Of a stretch of DNA of 64,000 nt, positions 41,972 through 51,156 are shown piece after piece. A model generated the notes under the pieces. That model did no database searches, was not told the origin of the DNA, and worked only from the letters and a program-made list of their open reading frames with translations. The stretch lies in the NCBI GenBank assembly GCA_016714905.1, contig JADKBW010000002.1, forward strand, positions 62,001 to 126,000, written 5' to 3'. The stretch's first letter is position 1; every line of letters starts with the position of its first letter. The position numbers and the translations under genes are program-made. The DNA is from Flavobacterium sp. (lineage in GTDB: Bacteria; Bacteroidota; Bacteroidia; Flavobacteriales; Flavobacteriaceae).

Positions 41972-44650
41972 TTAGTCTGCTATATTTGGGCTGAGCCATT
42001 TTGTGGCTTGTTCTGTACTAATACTTCTTCTTTTAGCATAATCAATCACTTGATCTTCTTTGATTTTTCCCAATCCAAAATATTTACTTTCTGGATTGGC
42101 GAAATAATACCCAGACACAGAAGAAGCGGGCCACATCGCCATACTTTCGGTGAGTTTGACTCCAATTTGTTCTTCTACCTTAAGCAGTTTCCAAATCGTC
42201 GGTTTCTCTAAATGATCGGGACACGCTGGATATCCTGGTGCTGGGCGAATTCCTTTATATTCTTCTTCAATCAAATCTAGCTTGTCAAGGTTTTCATCTG
42301 AGGCATAACCCCAAATTTCTTTGCGGACTTTTTCGTGCAAATATTCCGCAAAGGCTTCCGCCAAACGATCCGCTAGTGCTTTGACCATAATGGAGTTGTA
42401 ATCATCCAAATTTTTCTCAAAATCCGCTGCCCATTCATCTACTCCAAAACCAGTGGTGACACAAAAACAGCCCATATAATCTTGTTTGCCAGAATCTTTT
42501 GGGGCGACAAAATCAGCTAAAGCCATGTTGAAAGCGCCTTTGGTTTTTTGAGATTGCTGGCGAAGGGTTAAGAATTTGGTTGTCGGTTGTCGGTTGTCGG
42601 TTGTAGTTTCTGTAACAATTTCGATATCGTCATCGTTGATGGTATTGGCGGGAAAAATACCATAAATGCCTTTGGCGGTCAGTTTGTTTTCTTTCAAAAT
42701 TTGATCAAGCATTTCTTTCGCATCTTCAAAAACGGCTGTCGCTTGTTCACCGACAACTTCATCGGTCAAAATGCCTGGATACTTCCCAAACAACTCCCAA
42801 GTTCTGAAAAAAGGCGTCCAATCAATATATGGAATCAGCGTTTGAATATCGACTTCAATTGTCTTTGAACCAATGAAGTTTGGCTTTTTGGGCGTAAAGT
42901 TTTCCCAATCTAGTTTCAATTTATTCACTCGCGCTTGTTCGATGGTGAGGAAATTTTTATCGCGACTTCGACTAAGATAACCTTCCCGCAATTCGTCATA
43001 TTCCGAACGCAGTGATTGTGCATATTCTAATTTATCTGAATTTAATAAGTTTCCTGCCACGGTAACTGCCCGCGATGCATCATTCACATGCACAACAGTT
43101 TCTCTGTATTCGGGTGCTATCTTTACTGCAGTATGCGCTCTAGAAGTCGTCGCGCCACCAATCATGATTGGTATTTTGACATTAAGTTTGTCTAATTCTT
43201 TGGCGAGATAGACCATTTCATCTAGCGACGGCGTAATCAAACCGCTTAAGCCAATAATATCTACATTTGCTTTGATGGCCATCTCGATGATTTTCTCAGG
43301 TTGCACCATCACACCCAAATCGATAATTTCATAATTATTGCAGCCCAAAACGACAGAAACAATATTTTTTCCAATATCATGCACGTCGCCTTTGACGGTT
43401 GCCATCAGGATTTTTCCCGCAGAAGTAGACTTACCATCTTTTTGCGCTTCGATAAAAGGCAGCAAATACGCGACGGCTTTTTTCATAACCCGCGCTGATT
43501 TTACCACTTGCGGTAAAAACATTTTGCCAGATCCGAATAAATCGCCAACGACATTCATTCCTGCCATCAAGTTTACTTCAATGACTTCAATGGGACTTGC
43601 CACAGAAAGCCGTGCTTCCTCAATATCAATTTCTATAAACTCGTCGATGCCTTTCACTAAGGAATGCGTCAATCGCTCTTGAATTGTACCCAAGCGCCAT
43701 TCTTGAATCGCTTTCTCATTGCTTTTTGCATCTCCTTTGACATTTTCCGCGAAATCTAGTAGACGTTCCGTTCCGTCTTCTCTCCTATTCAGTAATACAT
43801 CTTCAACATATTCAAGGAGATCTTTTGGAATTTCATCATACACTTCTAGCATTTCGGGATTGACAATTCCCATCGTCATGCCGTTCTGTATGGCGTGATA
43901 CAAGAAAACGGAATGCATGGCTTCACGTACTTTATCATTACCGCGAAACGAAAAGGAAACGTTGCTCACGCCGCCGCTGACATGTGCGTAGGGCAGATTC
44001 TCTTTTATCCATTTGGTGGCACGAAAGAAGTCGAGCGCATTGAGTTTGTGTTCCTCCATTCCGGTCGCGACAGGAAATATATTGGGATCGAAGATGATAT
44101 CTTCTGCTGGAAAACCCACTTCATTGACTAAAATATCGTAGGAACGTTTGCAAATTTCGATGCGCCTTTCGTAATTATCGGCTTGACCATGTTCATCGAA
44201 AGCCATGACAATTACGGCAGCACCGTAACGTTTTACCAATTTAGCATGGTGAATAAAAACGGCTTCTCCTTCTTTGAGTGAGATGGAATTGACAACGCAT
44301 TTCCCCTGCACCACTTTCAAACCTGCTTCGATGATTTCCCATTTGGAACTGTCGATCATAACAGGAACACGAGCAATATCGGGTTCCGAAGCAATCAGAT
44401 TGAGGAATGTTGTCATGGCATGAACCCCGTCGAGCATGCCTTCATCCATATTGACATCTATGATTTGGGCTCCACCTTCTACTTGATCTCGCGCAACGGA
44501 GAGTGCTTCTTCGTAGCGTTCTTCTTTGATTAAGCGGAGGAATTTCCGAGAACCGGTGACATTGGTTCGTTCGCCAACGTTGACGAAATTTGTTTCGGGA
44601 GTTACAATTAACGGTTCTAGACCGGAAAGTTTTAGATACTTTTTTTCCAT
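41972..44650 (-). CDS. metH: Methionine synthase, cobalamin-dependent, C-terminal three-domain part
   Basis: 892 aa covering the methyl-THF-binding domain (NVGERTNVTGSRKFLRLI), the cobalamin domain with the B12 signature GDVHDIGKNIV, and the SAM-binding reactivation domain (RPAPGYPACPDHLEK). The homocysteine-binding module is encoded separately and overlaps by one base (TAATG), so translation is probably coupled. Together they transfer methyl from methyl-THF to homocysteine. A heptad array encodes the odd TTTDNRQPTTKF stretch near residue 685, between the B12 and reactivation domains. Confidence 0.95.
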   Translation of the reverse strand: MEKKYLKLSGLEPLIVTPETNFVNVGERTNVTGSRKFLRLIKEERYEEALSVARDQVEGGAQIIDVNMDEGMLDGVHAMTTFLNLIASEPDIARVPVMIDSSKWEIIEAGLKVVQGKCVVNSISLKEGEAVFIHHAKLVKRYGAAVIVMAFDEHGQADNYERRIEICKRSYDILVNEVGFPAEDIIFDPNIFPVATGMEEHKLNALDFFRATKWIKENLPYAHVSGGVSNVSFSFRGNDKVREAMHSVFLYHAIQNGMTMGIVNPEMLEVYDEIPKDLLEYVEDVLLNRREDGTERLLDFAENVKGDAKSNEKAIQEWRLGTIQERLTHSLVKGIDEFIEIDIEEARLSVASPIEVIEVNLMAGMNVVGDLFGSGKMFLPQVVKSARVMKKAVAYLLPFIEAQKDGKSTSAGKILMATVKGDVHDIGKNIVSVVLGCNNYEIIDLGVMVQPEKIIEMAIKANVDIIGLSGLITPSLDEMVYLAKELDKLNVKIPIMIGGATTSRAHTAVKIAPEYRETVVHVNDASRAVTVAGNLLNSDKLEYAQSLRSEYDELREGYLSRSRDKNFLTIEQARVNKLKLDWENFTPKKPNFIGSKTIEVDIQTLIPYIDWTPFFRTWELFGKYPGILTDEVVGEQATAVFEDAKEMLDQILKENKLTAKGIYGIFPANTINDDDIEIVTETTTDNRQPTTKFLTLRQQSQKTKGAFNMALADFVAPKDSGKQDYMGCFCVTTGFGVDEWAADFEKNLDDYNSIMVKALADRLAEAFAEYLHEKVRKEIWGYASDENLDKLDLIEEEYKGIRPAPGYPACPDHLEKPTIWKLLKVEEQIGVKLTESMAMWPASSVSGYYFANPESKYFGLGKIKEDQVIDYAKRRSISTEQATKWLSPNIAD
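42578..42605. repeat. Intragenic heptad array in metH (GGTTGTC), four units
   Basis: Three GGTTGTC and one GGTTGTA in tandem. Translated on the minus strand within the linker between cobalamin and reactivation domains. Confidence 0.85.
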
Positions 44651-45657
44651 TATTCCTCGATAGTTTCTAAAGTGGTTCTAGGTTTGAACTCGGCGGCGAC
44701 TTCTGCGATTAGTTTGATATGCTCTGGTGTTGTTCCGCAACAACCACCAATAATATTGATTAGGTTTTCTTCTAAATATTCTCGAATTAACACTTGCATT
44801 TCTTGTGCAGTTTGGTCGTATTGTCCGAAAGCGTTGGGCAATCCAGCATTGGGATGTGCGGAAATATTTAAGGACGTATTTCTAGCCAATCTTTTGAGGT
44901 ACGGCTTTAGTTGATCTGCGCCTAAAGCACAATTAAAACCTACACTTAATAAAGGAATATGCGAAATTGAAATCAGAAATGCTTCTACGGTTTGTCCAGA
45001 AAGGGTTCTGCCGGATGCATCAGTAATCGTTCCCGAAACCATAATGGGAATATCGATATTTTGTTCTTCTTTGACTTCTTCAATCGCAAACAAAGCCGCT
45101 TTGGCATTGAGTGTGTCGAAAATAGTTTCGACCAAAAGCAGGTCGCAACCACCGTCGATTAAGGCTTCTACTTGTTGTTTGTAGGCAATGCGCAAATCAT
45201 CGAAAGTGACCGCTCGGTAACCTGGGTCATTTACGTCCGGGCTCATGCTAGCAGTTCGGTTTGTTGGTCCGATCGAGCCTGCTACGAATCGCGGTTTATT
45301 TGGATTTTTTGCGGTGAATTCGTCGGCAACTTCACGAGCAATCTTGGCCGATTGAAAATTGAGTTCATAGACCAAATCTTCCAGATGATAATCTGCCATT
45401 CCGATGGTGGTACTAGAGAACGTATTGGTTTCAACGATATCGGCTCCAGCTTCAAAATATTGCGTATGGACGTCGCGGATAGCATCGGGTTGGGTGATCG
45501 ACAATAAATCATTGTTCCCTTTGAGTGGATGTGGGAAATCTTTAAAACGTTCGCCACGAAAATCTTCTTCGGAGAAATTGTATCGTTGCAACATGGTTCC
45601 CATGGCGCCATCGAGGACTAGGATTCGTTTTTGAATTTCTTGTTGAATTGTTGACAT
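44650..45657 (-). CDS. Methionine synthase homocysteine-binding subunit (MetH N-terminal module)
   Basis: 335 aa from MSTIQQEIQKR at 45657; an open extension to 45690 runs into an octad array and is not protein-like. Homocysteine S-methyltransferase barrel: LDGAMGTML, VETNTFSS, then the zinc cysteines in GFNCALGAD and NIIGGCCGTTPEH. Forms the first module of a split MetH with the following gene. Split methionine synthases are common in Bacteroidota. Confidence 0.93.
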   Translation of the reverse strand: MSTIQQEIQKRILVLDGAMGTMLQRYNFSEEDFRGERFKDFPHPLKGNNDLLSITQPDAIRDVHTQYFEAGADIVETNTFSSTTIGMADYHLEDLVYELNFQSAKIAREVADEFTAKNPNKPRFVAGSIGPTNRTASMSPDVNDPGYRAVTFDDLRIAYKQQVEALIDGGCDLLLVETIFDTLNAKAALFAIEEVKEEQNIDIPIMVSGTITDASGRTLSGQTVEAFLISISHIPLLSVGFNCALGADQLKPYLKRLARNTSLNISAHPNAGLPNAFGQYDQTAQEMQVLIREYLEENLINIIGGCCGTTPEHIKLIAEVAAEFKPRTTLETIEE

Positions 45658-45669
45658 ATTTTTTTGCTC

Positions 45670-45693
45670 GCAAAGGCGCCAAGACGCCAAGTG
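45670..45693. repeat. Octad array before metH, three units
   Basis: GCAAAGGC, GCCAAGAC, GCCAAGTG, starting 12 bp from the ATG of the MetH N-terminal subunit gene. Confidence 0.65.
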
Positions 45694-45714
45694 TTGTTAT
45701 GAAATTGATTGCCC

Positions 45715-45822
45715 TAGCCCCGATAGCAGCGGTTATCCTTTTGTGCTGTTGTTCAGCGCAAAAGATAGTAGCGGATAGCGGGATTAGCTACTGAAATAAA
45801 TTCAGCATAAATCCTAAAAAAT
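45715..45822. repeat. Type A palindromic element with a palindrome inserted in one arm
   Basis: Left arm TAGCCCCGATAGCAGCGGTT, then TGTGCTGTTGTTCAGCGCA as loop, right arm AAAGATAGTAGCGGATAGCG followed by GGATTAGCT. The normal AGCTCCTAAAAA end is split: AGCT, then ACTGAAATAAATTCAGCATAA, then ATCCTAAAAAA. Confidence 0.75.
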
Positions 45823-45832
45823 AAAAATGTTA

Positions 45833-46015
45833 TCAAAAAATGAGAGGGAAATTCTCGTGGTTATCTGTCCAAACTTGCGTTTGGTAGAATGTAGCACCTT
45901 CTTTATGGTAAAGGGTTGCTAAGCTTTCAACGGGTCTAATCCCTCTGGCTTTCGTGATAACAATCAATAAGATTAAGAACAGCGCAAAGTACGAGAATAG
46001 AATTCGCTTTTGCAA
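45833..46015 (-). CDS. Possible small membrane protein
   Basis: 60-codon ORF: basic start MQKR, one membrane helix (ILFSYFALFLILLIVITKA), then a soluble tail with SLATLYHKEGATFYQTQVW. Composition is protein-like and no gene lies opposite, but there is no homologue I recognise and no clear promoter. It could be a real small protein or the remnant of a longer one. Confidence 0.35.
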   Translation of the reverse strand: MQKRILFSYFALFLILLIVITKARGIRPVESLATLYHKEGATFYQTQVWTDNHENFPLIF

Positions 46016-46084
46016 CTGCTTTTCGAAAAATAAATGCGATAACGTTGTAGTTTCAAAGGAGATTAGTGTTTAGATTCCAAAAAA

Positions 46085-46112
46085 AAAGTCCTTGGTTAGA
46101 CCAAAGACTTTT
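46085..46112. terminator. Terminator after the T9SS gene
   Basis: Stem AAAGTCCTTGGT/ACCAAAGACTTT with A and T tracts, 19 bp beyond the minus-strand stop. Confidence 0.75.
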
Positions 46113-46130
46113 CTGTAAGTAGTTGCAATT

Positions 46131-47009
46131 TTATCTTTTGATTATTTTAGTTGTTCCTGCTCCTTGCGCTGTTGTAATTTTCATGAAATAAACTCCAGAA
46201 TTCAAGTCTGAAATATTAATTTGACTTGTCATTCCTTTTACTTCTTTTACAGTTCGGCCGTTTAAATCGGTAATTTGCAATGCTAATATATCAAACTCAG
46301 AATTATTGGCAATATTAAGAACATTAGAGGCGGGAGTTGGCCAAACGGTAAAATTACCTTTAAAGAATTCGCCAGTAGCTAGTAACGTTCGGTTGATTGT
46401 CAGTGCATCAATCCAAATTGCATTTCCATTGGCGCCAGTGGGTCCTCCGTTGGTAACAAAATATCGAAACGCTAATTTACACGCGGTTTCTGTAGGCAAT
46501 CCTTCTACTGTGTATAGCACCTCTGTCCATGTTACTGGGTAAACTGACGGGGTTAAATTTGGATTCACGGCTGCGGCAATCGTCGTAAAACTTCCTAAAT
46601 CTGTACTTCCCGTAGATGGAACAATGGAGGTCTCTCCGTCTGTACTTAAGCGCAATTCCAAACGATCGGGAATGGTACTAAAGTTACTTCCTGCTCGGGT
46701 ATAGAATTTTATGACGTCACCATCTTTCAGGCTGATAGTCGGGGTAACAAGCCAATTGCTGATGGGCCCAGCTGAAGCAGCAGCTACACTATTATAATTG
46801 ACAGAAGCATAGGAAGTGGAACCCCCATTAAACCCTGTTCCGAAACCACTAACATTTCCTTGTTGCCAATTAGAGGTTCCGACAGGTTCGCTTTGATTGG
46901 TTCTTATCCAAGTGGTTGGAAAAACGTCAAAATTTTCTGTGAATAGCGTTTGTGCTTGGAGCATGCCAAAACTTAAAAATAAAGAAAGGTATAGTAAATA
47001 TTGTTTCAT
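46131..47009 (-). CDS. Secreted T9SS cargo protein, choice-of-anchor/lectin-like domain (copy 2)
   Basis: 292 aa from MKQYLLYLSLF at 47009; the frame extends eight codons upstream but the signal-peptide start is more typical. The signal ends near MLQAQ. A jelly-roll-like domain follows (residues ~20-205; TLFTENFDVFPTTWIRTNQS, ISNWLVTPTISLKDGDVIKFY, FRYFVTNGGPTGANGNAIWID), as in choice-of-anchor J proteins. The C-terminal 75 residues are a T9SS type A sorting domain (VWPTPASNVL, GVYFMKITTAQG, KIIKR). Paralogue of the adjacent gene; role unknown. Confidence 0.85.
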   Translation of the reverse strand: MKQYLLYLSLFLSFGMLQAQTLFTENFDVFPTTWIRTNQSEPVGTSNWQQGNVSGFGTGFNGGSTSYASVNYNSVAAASAGPISNWLVTPTISLKDGDVIKFYTRAGSNFSTIPDRLELRLSTDGETSIVPSTGSTDLGSFTTIAAAVNPNLTPSVYPVTWTEVLYTVEGLPTETACKLAFRYFVTNGGPTGANGNAIWIDALTINRTLLATGEFFKGNFTVWPTPASNVLNIANNSEFDILALQITDLNGRTVKEVKGMTSQINISDLNSGVYFMKITTAQGAGTTKIIKR

Positions 47010-47042
47010 TACGAATGGATTTAAAAGTTTCACAAATATTCA

Positions 47043-47080
47043 AAAAAAAACCTGACTCTTTTCAGAATCAGGTCTTTTTA
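47043..47080. terminator. Terminator between the two T9SS paralogues
   Basis: Stem AACCTGACTC/GAATCAGGT with T-tract on both strands. Each paralogue thus has its own terminator. Confidence 0.75.
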
Positions 47081-47094
47081 TTTATGAGCTAGAA

Positions 47095-48003
47095 TTATTT
47101 TTTGATAATCTTAGTAGTTCCAGTTCCTTCGTTAGAAGTCACTTTAACGAAATAAAGTCCAGCGTTCAATTCGCTGATGTTGATTTGCTCAACCATTCCT
47201 TTTACTTCTTTTACAGTACGACCATTCAAATCTGTAATTTGGATAGACTCTATTGTAGAAGTAGCGTTGTTAGCAAAATTCAAGACTGATGAAGTAGGAT
47301 TTGGCCAAACTTTGTAGTTTTGAGCGAAGAAACCATCAGTTGATAATGGACGGTCGATAGAAAACGCATCAATTCCGATGTAGTTTGAATTCGCTCCAAG
47401 AGGACCTCCATCAGTAACATAATATCTAAACGCAATCTTTACAGCTGTTGGAGTTGCAAGTCCTGTAATAGTAAAAGTATATTGTGTCCAGTCGTCTGGG
47501 TAATCTGTTAAAGCTAAAGTTGGATTCACTTCTACAAGAACTTCTCCAAAATCTCCTACATCATCAATACCTCCAGAAGGAATTACTGTGAAATCCCCAT
47601 TCGCACTACCTCTCATTTCCAATCTATCTGGAAAAGTATTTGCAGGCGTTGGAGTTGCAGCATAAGTAGTAGTTCTTGTGTAGAAAGAAATAACATCTCC
47701 TTGTTGCAAAGTAAGTGTAGGGCTAATCAACCAATTGCTGATTGTTCCAGTTCCAGTAGTAGCATTGAAATTCGCTCCAATGTACCCTGTTTGACCACCA
47801 TTGAATCCTGGGAAAAGGGTTGCAGAACCTCCACCTTGAAACCATGTAGTAGTTCCAATAGGATCACTTTGATTTGTAGTTTGCCAACCTGCAGGAAGCA
47901 CCGCTGGATTTCCAAGTGTATCAAAATTTTCCAATATCAAGTTTTGGGCATTTGTAGCGCTTACCGCTACCAGTAAAGAAAAAGAAAGTAATAGTTTTTT
48001 CAT
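47095..48003 (-). CDS. Secreted T9SS cargo protein, choice-of-anchor/lectin-like domain (copy 1)
   Basis: 302 aa with a signal peptide (SATNAQ), the same jelly-roll-like domain as copy 2 (LILENFDTLGNPAVLPAGW, ISNWLISPTLTLQQGDVISF, FRYYVTDGGPLGANSNYIGID) and a T9SS type A sorting domain (VWPNPTSSVLNFAN, GLYFVKVTSNEG, KIIKK). High similarity along the whole length indicates a tandem duplication; copy 1 has cleaner composition and its own promoter. Confidence 0.87.
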   Translation of the reverse strand: MKKLLLSFSLLVAVSATNAQNLILENFDTLGNPAVLPAGWQTTNQSDPIGTTTWFQGGGSATLFPGFNGGQTGYIGANFNATTGTGTISNWLISPTLTLQQGDVISFYTRTTTYAATPTPANTFPDRLEMRGSANGDFTVIPSGGIDDVGDFGEVLVEVNPTLALTDYPDDWTQYTFTITGLATPTAVKIAFRYYVTDGGPLGANSNYIGIDAFSIDRPLSTDGFFAQNYKVWPNPTSSVLNFANNATSTIESIQITDLNGRTVKEVKGMVEQINISELNAGLYFVKVTSNEGTGTTKIIKK

Positions 48004-48030
48004 AAGTTAAAATTTAAATTGTTGAATAGC

Positions 48031-48038
48031 CAAATGTA
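48031..48038 (-). promoter_or_regulatory. Putative -7 box TACATTTG for T9SS copy 1
   Basis: Matches TAnnTTTG on the minus strand 27 bp before the ATG. Confidence 0.4.
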
Positions 48039-48241
48039 ATAATAAAAACTACACTAAAAAACTTTTTCTAATCAAAAATGGTTTCATACATTTGCCACCG
48101 AAAATCAAGAGTAAAAATTTGAACTGATTGCAACCTCTGACCTTAACTTTTTAAGCGTCAAAAAAAATGCTAAAGCAGAACTTCTCTTCTTTAGTTTTTT
48201 TTAGCAATCCTATTTTTAACAGTAATTAAAATACAATTATT

Positions 48242-49492
48242 ATGGCTTATTTATTTACGTCAGAATCGGTGAGTGAGGGACATCCGGACAAAGTTGCTGA
48301 TCAAATTTCAGATGCACTAATCGATAACTTTATGGCCTTCGATCCAAAGTCGAAAGTGGCATGCGAAACGTTAGTTACCACTGGACAAGTTATTTTGGCT
48401 GGAGAAGTAAAATCGGACACTTATTTAGACGTACAAAATATTGCCCGTGAGGTCATCCGAAAAATTGGCTATACTAAAAGTGAGTATATGTTTGAAGCAG
48501 ATTCGTGCGGTGTGCTTTCGGCGATACACGAACAATCTTCAGATATTAATCAAGGTGTTGAAAGAGCGAATCCAGAGGACCAAGGTGCAGGTGACCAAGG
48601 AATGATGTTTGGTTACGCAACCAATGAAACACAGAACTATATGCCTTTGGCTTTAGATCTTTCTCATGCGCTTTTAATTGAATTGGCAAATTTAAGAAGA
48701 GAAAATAACGAAATTAAATATTTGCGTCCTGATGCGAAATCGCAAGTTACTTTAGAGTATTCTGATGATAACAAACCTGTTCGTATTGATGCGATTGTAA
48801 TTTCAACACAGCATGACGATTTTGATGAAGAAACGAAGATGTTGGCTAAAATTAAAAGTGATTTGGTTTCGATCCTGATTCCAAGGGTGAAAACAAAATA
48901 TCCAGAATATGCACATTTGTTTAATGACAAAATTCAGTATCACATCAATCCGACAGGAAAATTTGTAATTGGTGGGCCTCATGGAGATACAGGATTGACT
49001 GGAAGAAAAATTATTGTGGACACTTACGGCGGAAAAGGAGCTCACGGTGGCGGTGCATTCTCAGGAAAAGATCCGAGTAAAGTAGATAGAAGCGCAGCTT
49101 ATGCCACACGTCACATTGCGAAAAACTTGGTTGCTGCCGGAGTTGCGGACGAAATTTTAGTACAGGTTTCCTATGCCATTGGCGTGGCTCAGCCCATGGG
49201 AATTTTTGTTGATACCTATGGTACAGCTAAAGTAAACATGACTAATGGACAGATTGCTAAAAAAGTGGAAGCGATTTTTGATATGCGTCCGTATTTTATT
49301 GAGCAAAGATTAAAATTGAGAAATCCTATTTATAGTGAAACTGCTGCTTACGGTCACATGGGAAGAACTCCTGAAACGGTAACCAAGACTTTTAGCGCTC
49401 CGGGAGGAAATGAAAAAACGGTTACGGTTGAGTTGTTTACTTGGGAAAAATTAGATTACGTAGACAAAGTGAAAGCTGCTTTTGGCATTTAA
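48242..49492 (+). CDS. metK: S-adenosylmethionine synthetase
   Basis: 416 aa, cytoplasmic. ATP and methionine binding motifs: TSESVSEGHPDKVADQISDA, GAGDQGMMFGYA, GGPHGDTGLTGRKIIVDTYG and GGGAFSGKDPSKVDRSAAY. Completes the methionine cycle set metF-metH-metK in this window. The 238-bp upstream region has a small hairpin (48139-48159, GAC-CTTAA/TTAAG-GTC) but no riboswitch I can identify. Confidence 0.97.
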   Translation: MAYLFTSESVSEGHPDKVADQISDALIDNFMAFDPKSKVACETLVTTGQVILAGEVKSDTYLDVQNIAREVIRKIGYTKSEYMFEADSCGVLSAIHEQSSDINQGVERANPEDQGAGDQGMMFGYATNETQNYMPLALDLSHALLIELANLRRENNEIKYLRPDAKSQVTLEYSDDNKPVRIDAIVISTQHDDFDEETKMLAKIKSDLVSILIPRVKTKYPEYAHLFNDKIQYHINPTGKFVIGGPHGDTGLTGRKIIVDTYGGKGAHGGGAFSGKDPSKVDRSAAYATRHIAKNLVAAGVADEILVQVSYAIGVAQPMGIFVDTYGTAKVNMTNGQIAKKVEAIFDMRPYFIEQRLKLRNPIYSETAAYGHMGRTPETVTKTFSAPGGNEKTVTVELFTWEKLDYVDKVKAAFGI

Positions 49493-49532
49493 TCGTCAAG
49501 TTCGAATAATATAGCGCAAGTAGCGCACTTTT

Positions 49533-49566
49533 AAAACCTGGTTTCATTTGGAATCAGGTTTTTTTT
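49533..49566. terminator. Terminator after metK
   Basis: Stem AAACCTG/CAGGTTT with a T8 tract. A type A palindrome begins on the last base of the T-tract. Confidence 0.75.
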
Positions 49567-49708
49567 AGCCCTGATGGCAGCGGCATCCTTTTTATTCTGA
49601 ACTTGTTTCAGAATCTTGCCATCACCTATCAAACTTTTTATAAAGAGATTCTGAAACAAGTTCAGAATAAAAAGATATAGCGGACAGCGGGAACTAGCTC
49701 CGAAAAAA
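49566..49708. repeat. Type A palindromic element with a nested second palindrome
   Basis: Arms TAGCCCTGATGGCAGCGGCA and GCGGACAGCGGGAACTAGCTC. The loop has inverted copies of CTGAACTTGTTTCAG (49594-49616, 49646-49668). Directly abuts the metK terminator. Confidence 0.9.
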
Positions 49709-49766
49709 TCTAAAAAGAATTGCCTTTTACGTTTGATTCAAAAGTGATTAATTGTAAATTCGTTTT

Positions 49767-50543
49767 ATGAAAAGAATGCTCCTATTGCTATTACTGTGTT
49801 TTTGCACTGCCGTGGCTCAAAAGCCAGTGCTGGTGAGTGCTTTTCCTATAACAGCAGATGCTTTTGTAGGTTACGATGCTTTAGGCGCCTACTATACGAT
49901 TACCAACAACGTTTTGACCAAACAACTGGGAGAACAAAAATGGCAGTATAAAAACCCACAATTGGGTAAAATTGCCAAAGTCGACCCGCAAAATCCTTTA
50001 AAAATTGTATTGTTTTATCAAGATTTCAATACCGTTATCATTGTCGATAATCAATTGAACGAAACCACTAATATCAATCTAAATGATTCGAATAATCCTA
50101 TTGTTCCAATCGGCATTGGTTTAGCTTCAGGAAACCGGTTGTGGATTTACAATAATTTGACAATGAAAATCGGCCTTTATGATTATGCTAAACGAGAGCT
50201 CAAACCATTGACGATTCCCTTTGCAAATAATGTAACGAGCTACAGTTCCGATTTCAACTTCTTTCAATGGGTAGATGAAAAAGGAAATGCTTATCGGTGT
50301 GATGTATACGGGAAAATTAAGAGCTTCGGAGTATTCCCAGACAATGAAGAAATACAGTGGGTTTCTGACTCGATGTTGATCTATCGAAAAGCAAATAATT
50401 TGTTTGCTTATGACTTGCTTGAAAAAAATTCAAGTTTAATAGAAATTGAAGAAAAAACGTTGAAGAATTTTACTTACAAAGACCAAATTTTATCTATTTT
50501 TACAGACCACGGAATTACGAATTATAAAATAGCAGTACCATAA
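49767..50543 (+). CDS. Secreted protein of unknown function, upstream of deoxynucleoside kinase
   Basis: 258 aa with a signal peptide (CTAVAQ near residue 18) and repeated short beta-strand segments (VGYDALGAYYTITNNVL, IVDNQLNETTNINL, IGLYDYAKRELKPL, YRCDVYGKIKSF) that suggest a beta-propeller. Not recognised. Its TAA overlaps the kinase ATG (TAATG), so the pair is translationally coupled even though one product is exported and the other cytoplasmic. Confidence 0.75.
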   Translation: MKRMLLLLLLCFCTAVAQKPVLVSAFPITADAFVGYDALGAYYTITNNVLTKQLGEQKWQYKNPQLGKIAKVDPQNPLKIVLFYQDFNTVIIVDNQLNETTNINLNDSNNPIVPIGIGLASGNRLWIYNNLTMKIGLYDYAKRELKPLTIPFANNVTSYSSDFNFFQWVDEKGNAYRCDVYGKIKSFGVFPDNEEIQWVSDSMLIYRKANNLFAYDLLEKNSSLIEIEEKTLKNFTYKDQILSIFTDHGITNYKIAVP

Positions 50544-51156
50544 TGCACATAGCAGTAGCAGGAAACATAGGCGCAGGAAAAACAACACTTACTCGTTTAT
50601 TAGCAAAACATTTTAAATGGGAACCACATTTTGAAGATGTGGTAGACAATCCATATCTAGATGATTTTTACCATCAAATGGAACGTTGGTCTTTTAATTT
50701 GCAGATTTATTTCTTGAACAGTCGTTTCCGACAAATACTGCAAATTCGTCAAAGTGGAAAAAAATTATTCAAGACCGAACCATTTACGAAGACGCGCACA
50801 TTTTCGCGCCTAATTTGCATGCCATGGGTTTGATGACCAATCGGGATTTTGAGAATTACAAATCGCTATTTGAATTGATGGAATCTTTGGTTGAAGCGCC
50901 CGATATGTTGATTTATTTGCGTAGTTCCATTCCAAATTTAGTCTCTCAGATTCACAAGCGAGGGCGCGAATACGAGAACTCTATTTCTATTGATTATTTA
51001 AGCCGATTGAACGAACGCTACGAAGCGTGGATACATTCTTACAGCAAGGGAAAATTGTTGGTTATCGATGTAGACAATATCGATTTTGTGAATAATCCTG
51101 AGGATCTTGGAATGATTCTGAACAAGATCAATGCAGAACTCAACGGCTTGTTTTAG
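50543..51156 (+). pseudogene. Deoxynucleoside kinase, interrupted by one -1 frameshift
   Basis: Two frames together give a 204-aa deoxynucleoside kinase of the dGK/dAK type: P-loop GNIGAGKTTL, EDVVDNPYLDDFY, WSFNLQIYFLNSRF, then after the shift DRTIYEDAHIFAPNLHAMG (DRS/DRT motif), LIYLRSSIPNLVSQIHKRGR and a C-terminal DVDNIDFV. The shift lies in a run of seven A at 50758-50764 where eight would restore the frame. Salvages deoxynucleosides in the cytoplasm. Likely a homopolymer error. Confidence 0.82.

Noticed and set aside
45658..45690. Eleven extra residues on the MetH homocysteine subunit
   Set aside because: They are encoded by the octad array; MSTIQQEIQKR is the natural start.
48004..48241. 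SAM riboswitch upstream of metK
   Set aside because: The leader has one small hairpin (48139-48159) and a GCTAAAGC motif, but I cannot fit any known SAM riboswitch core or its pseudoknot to it.
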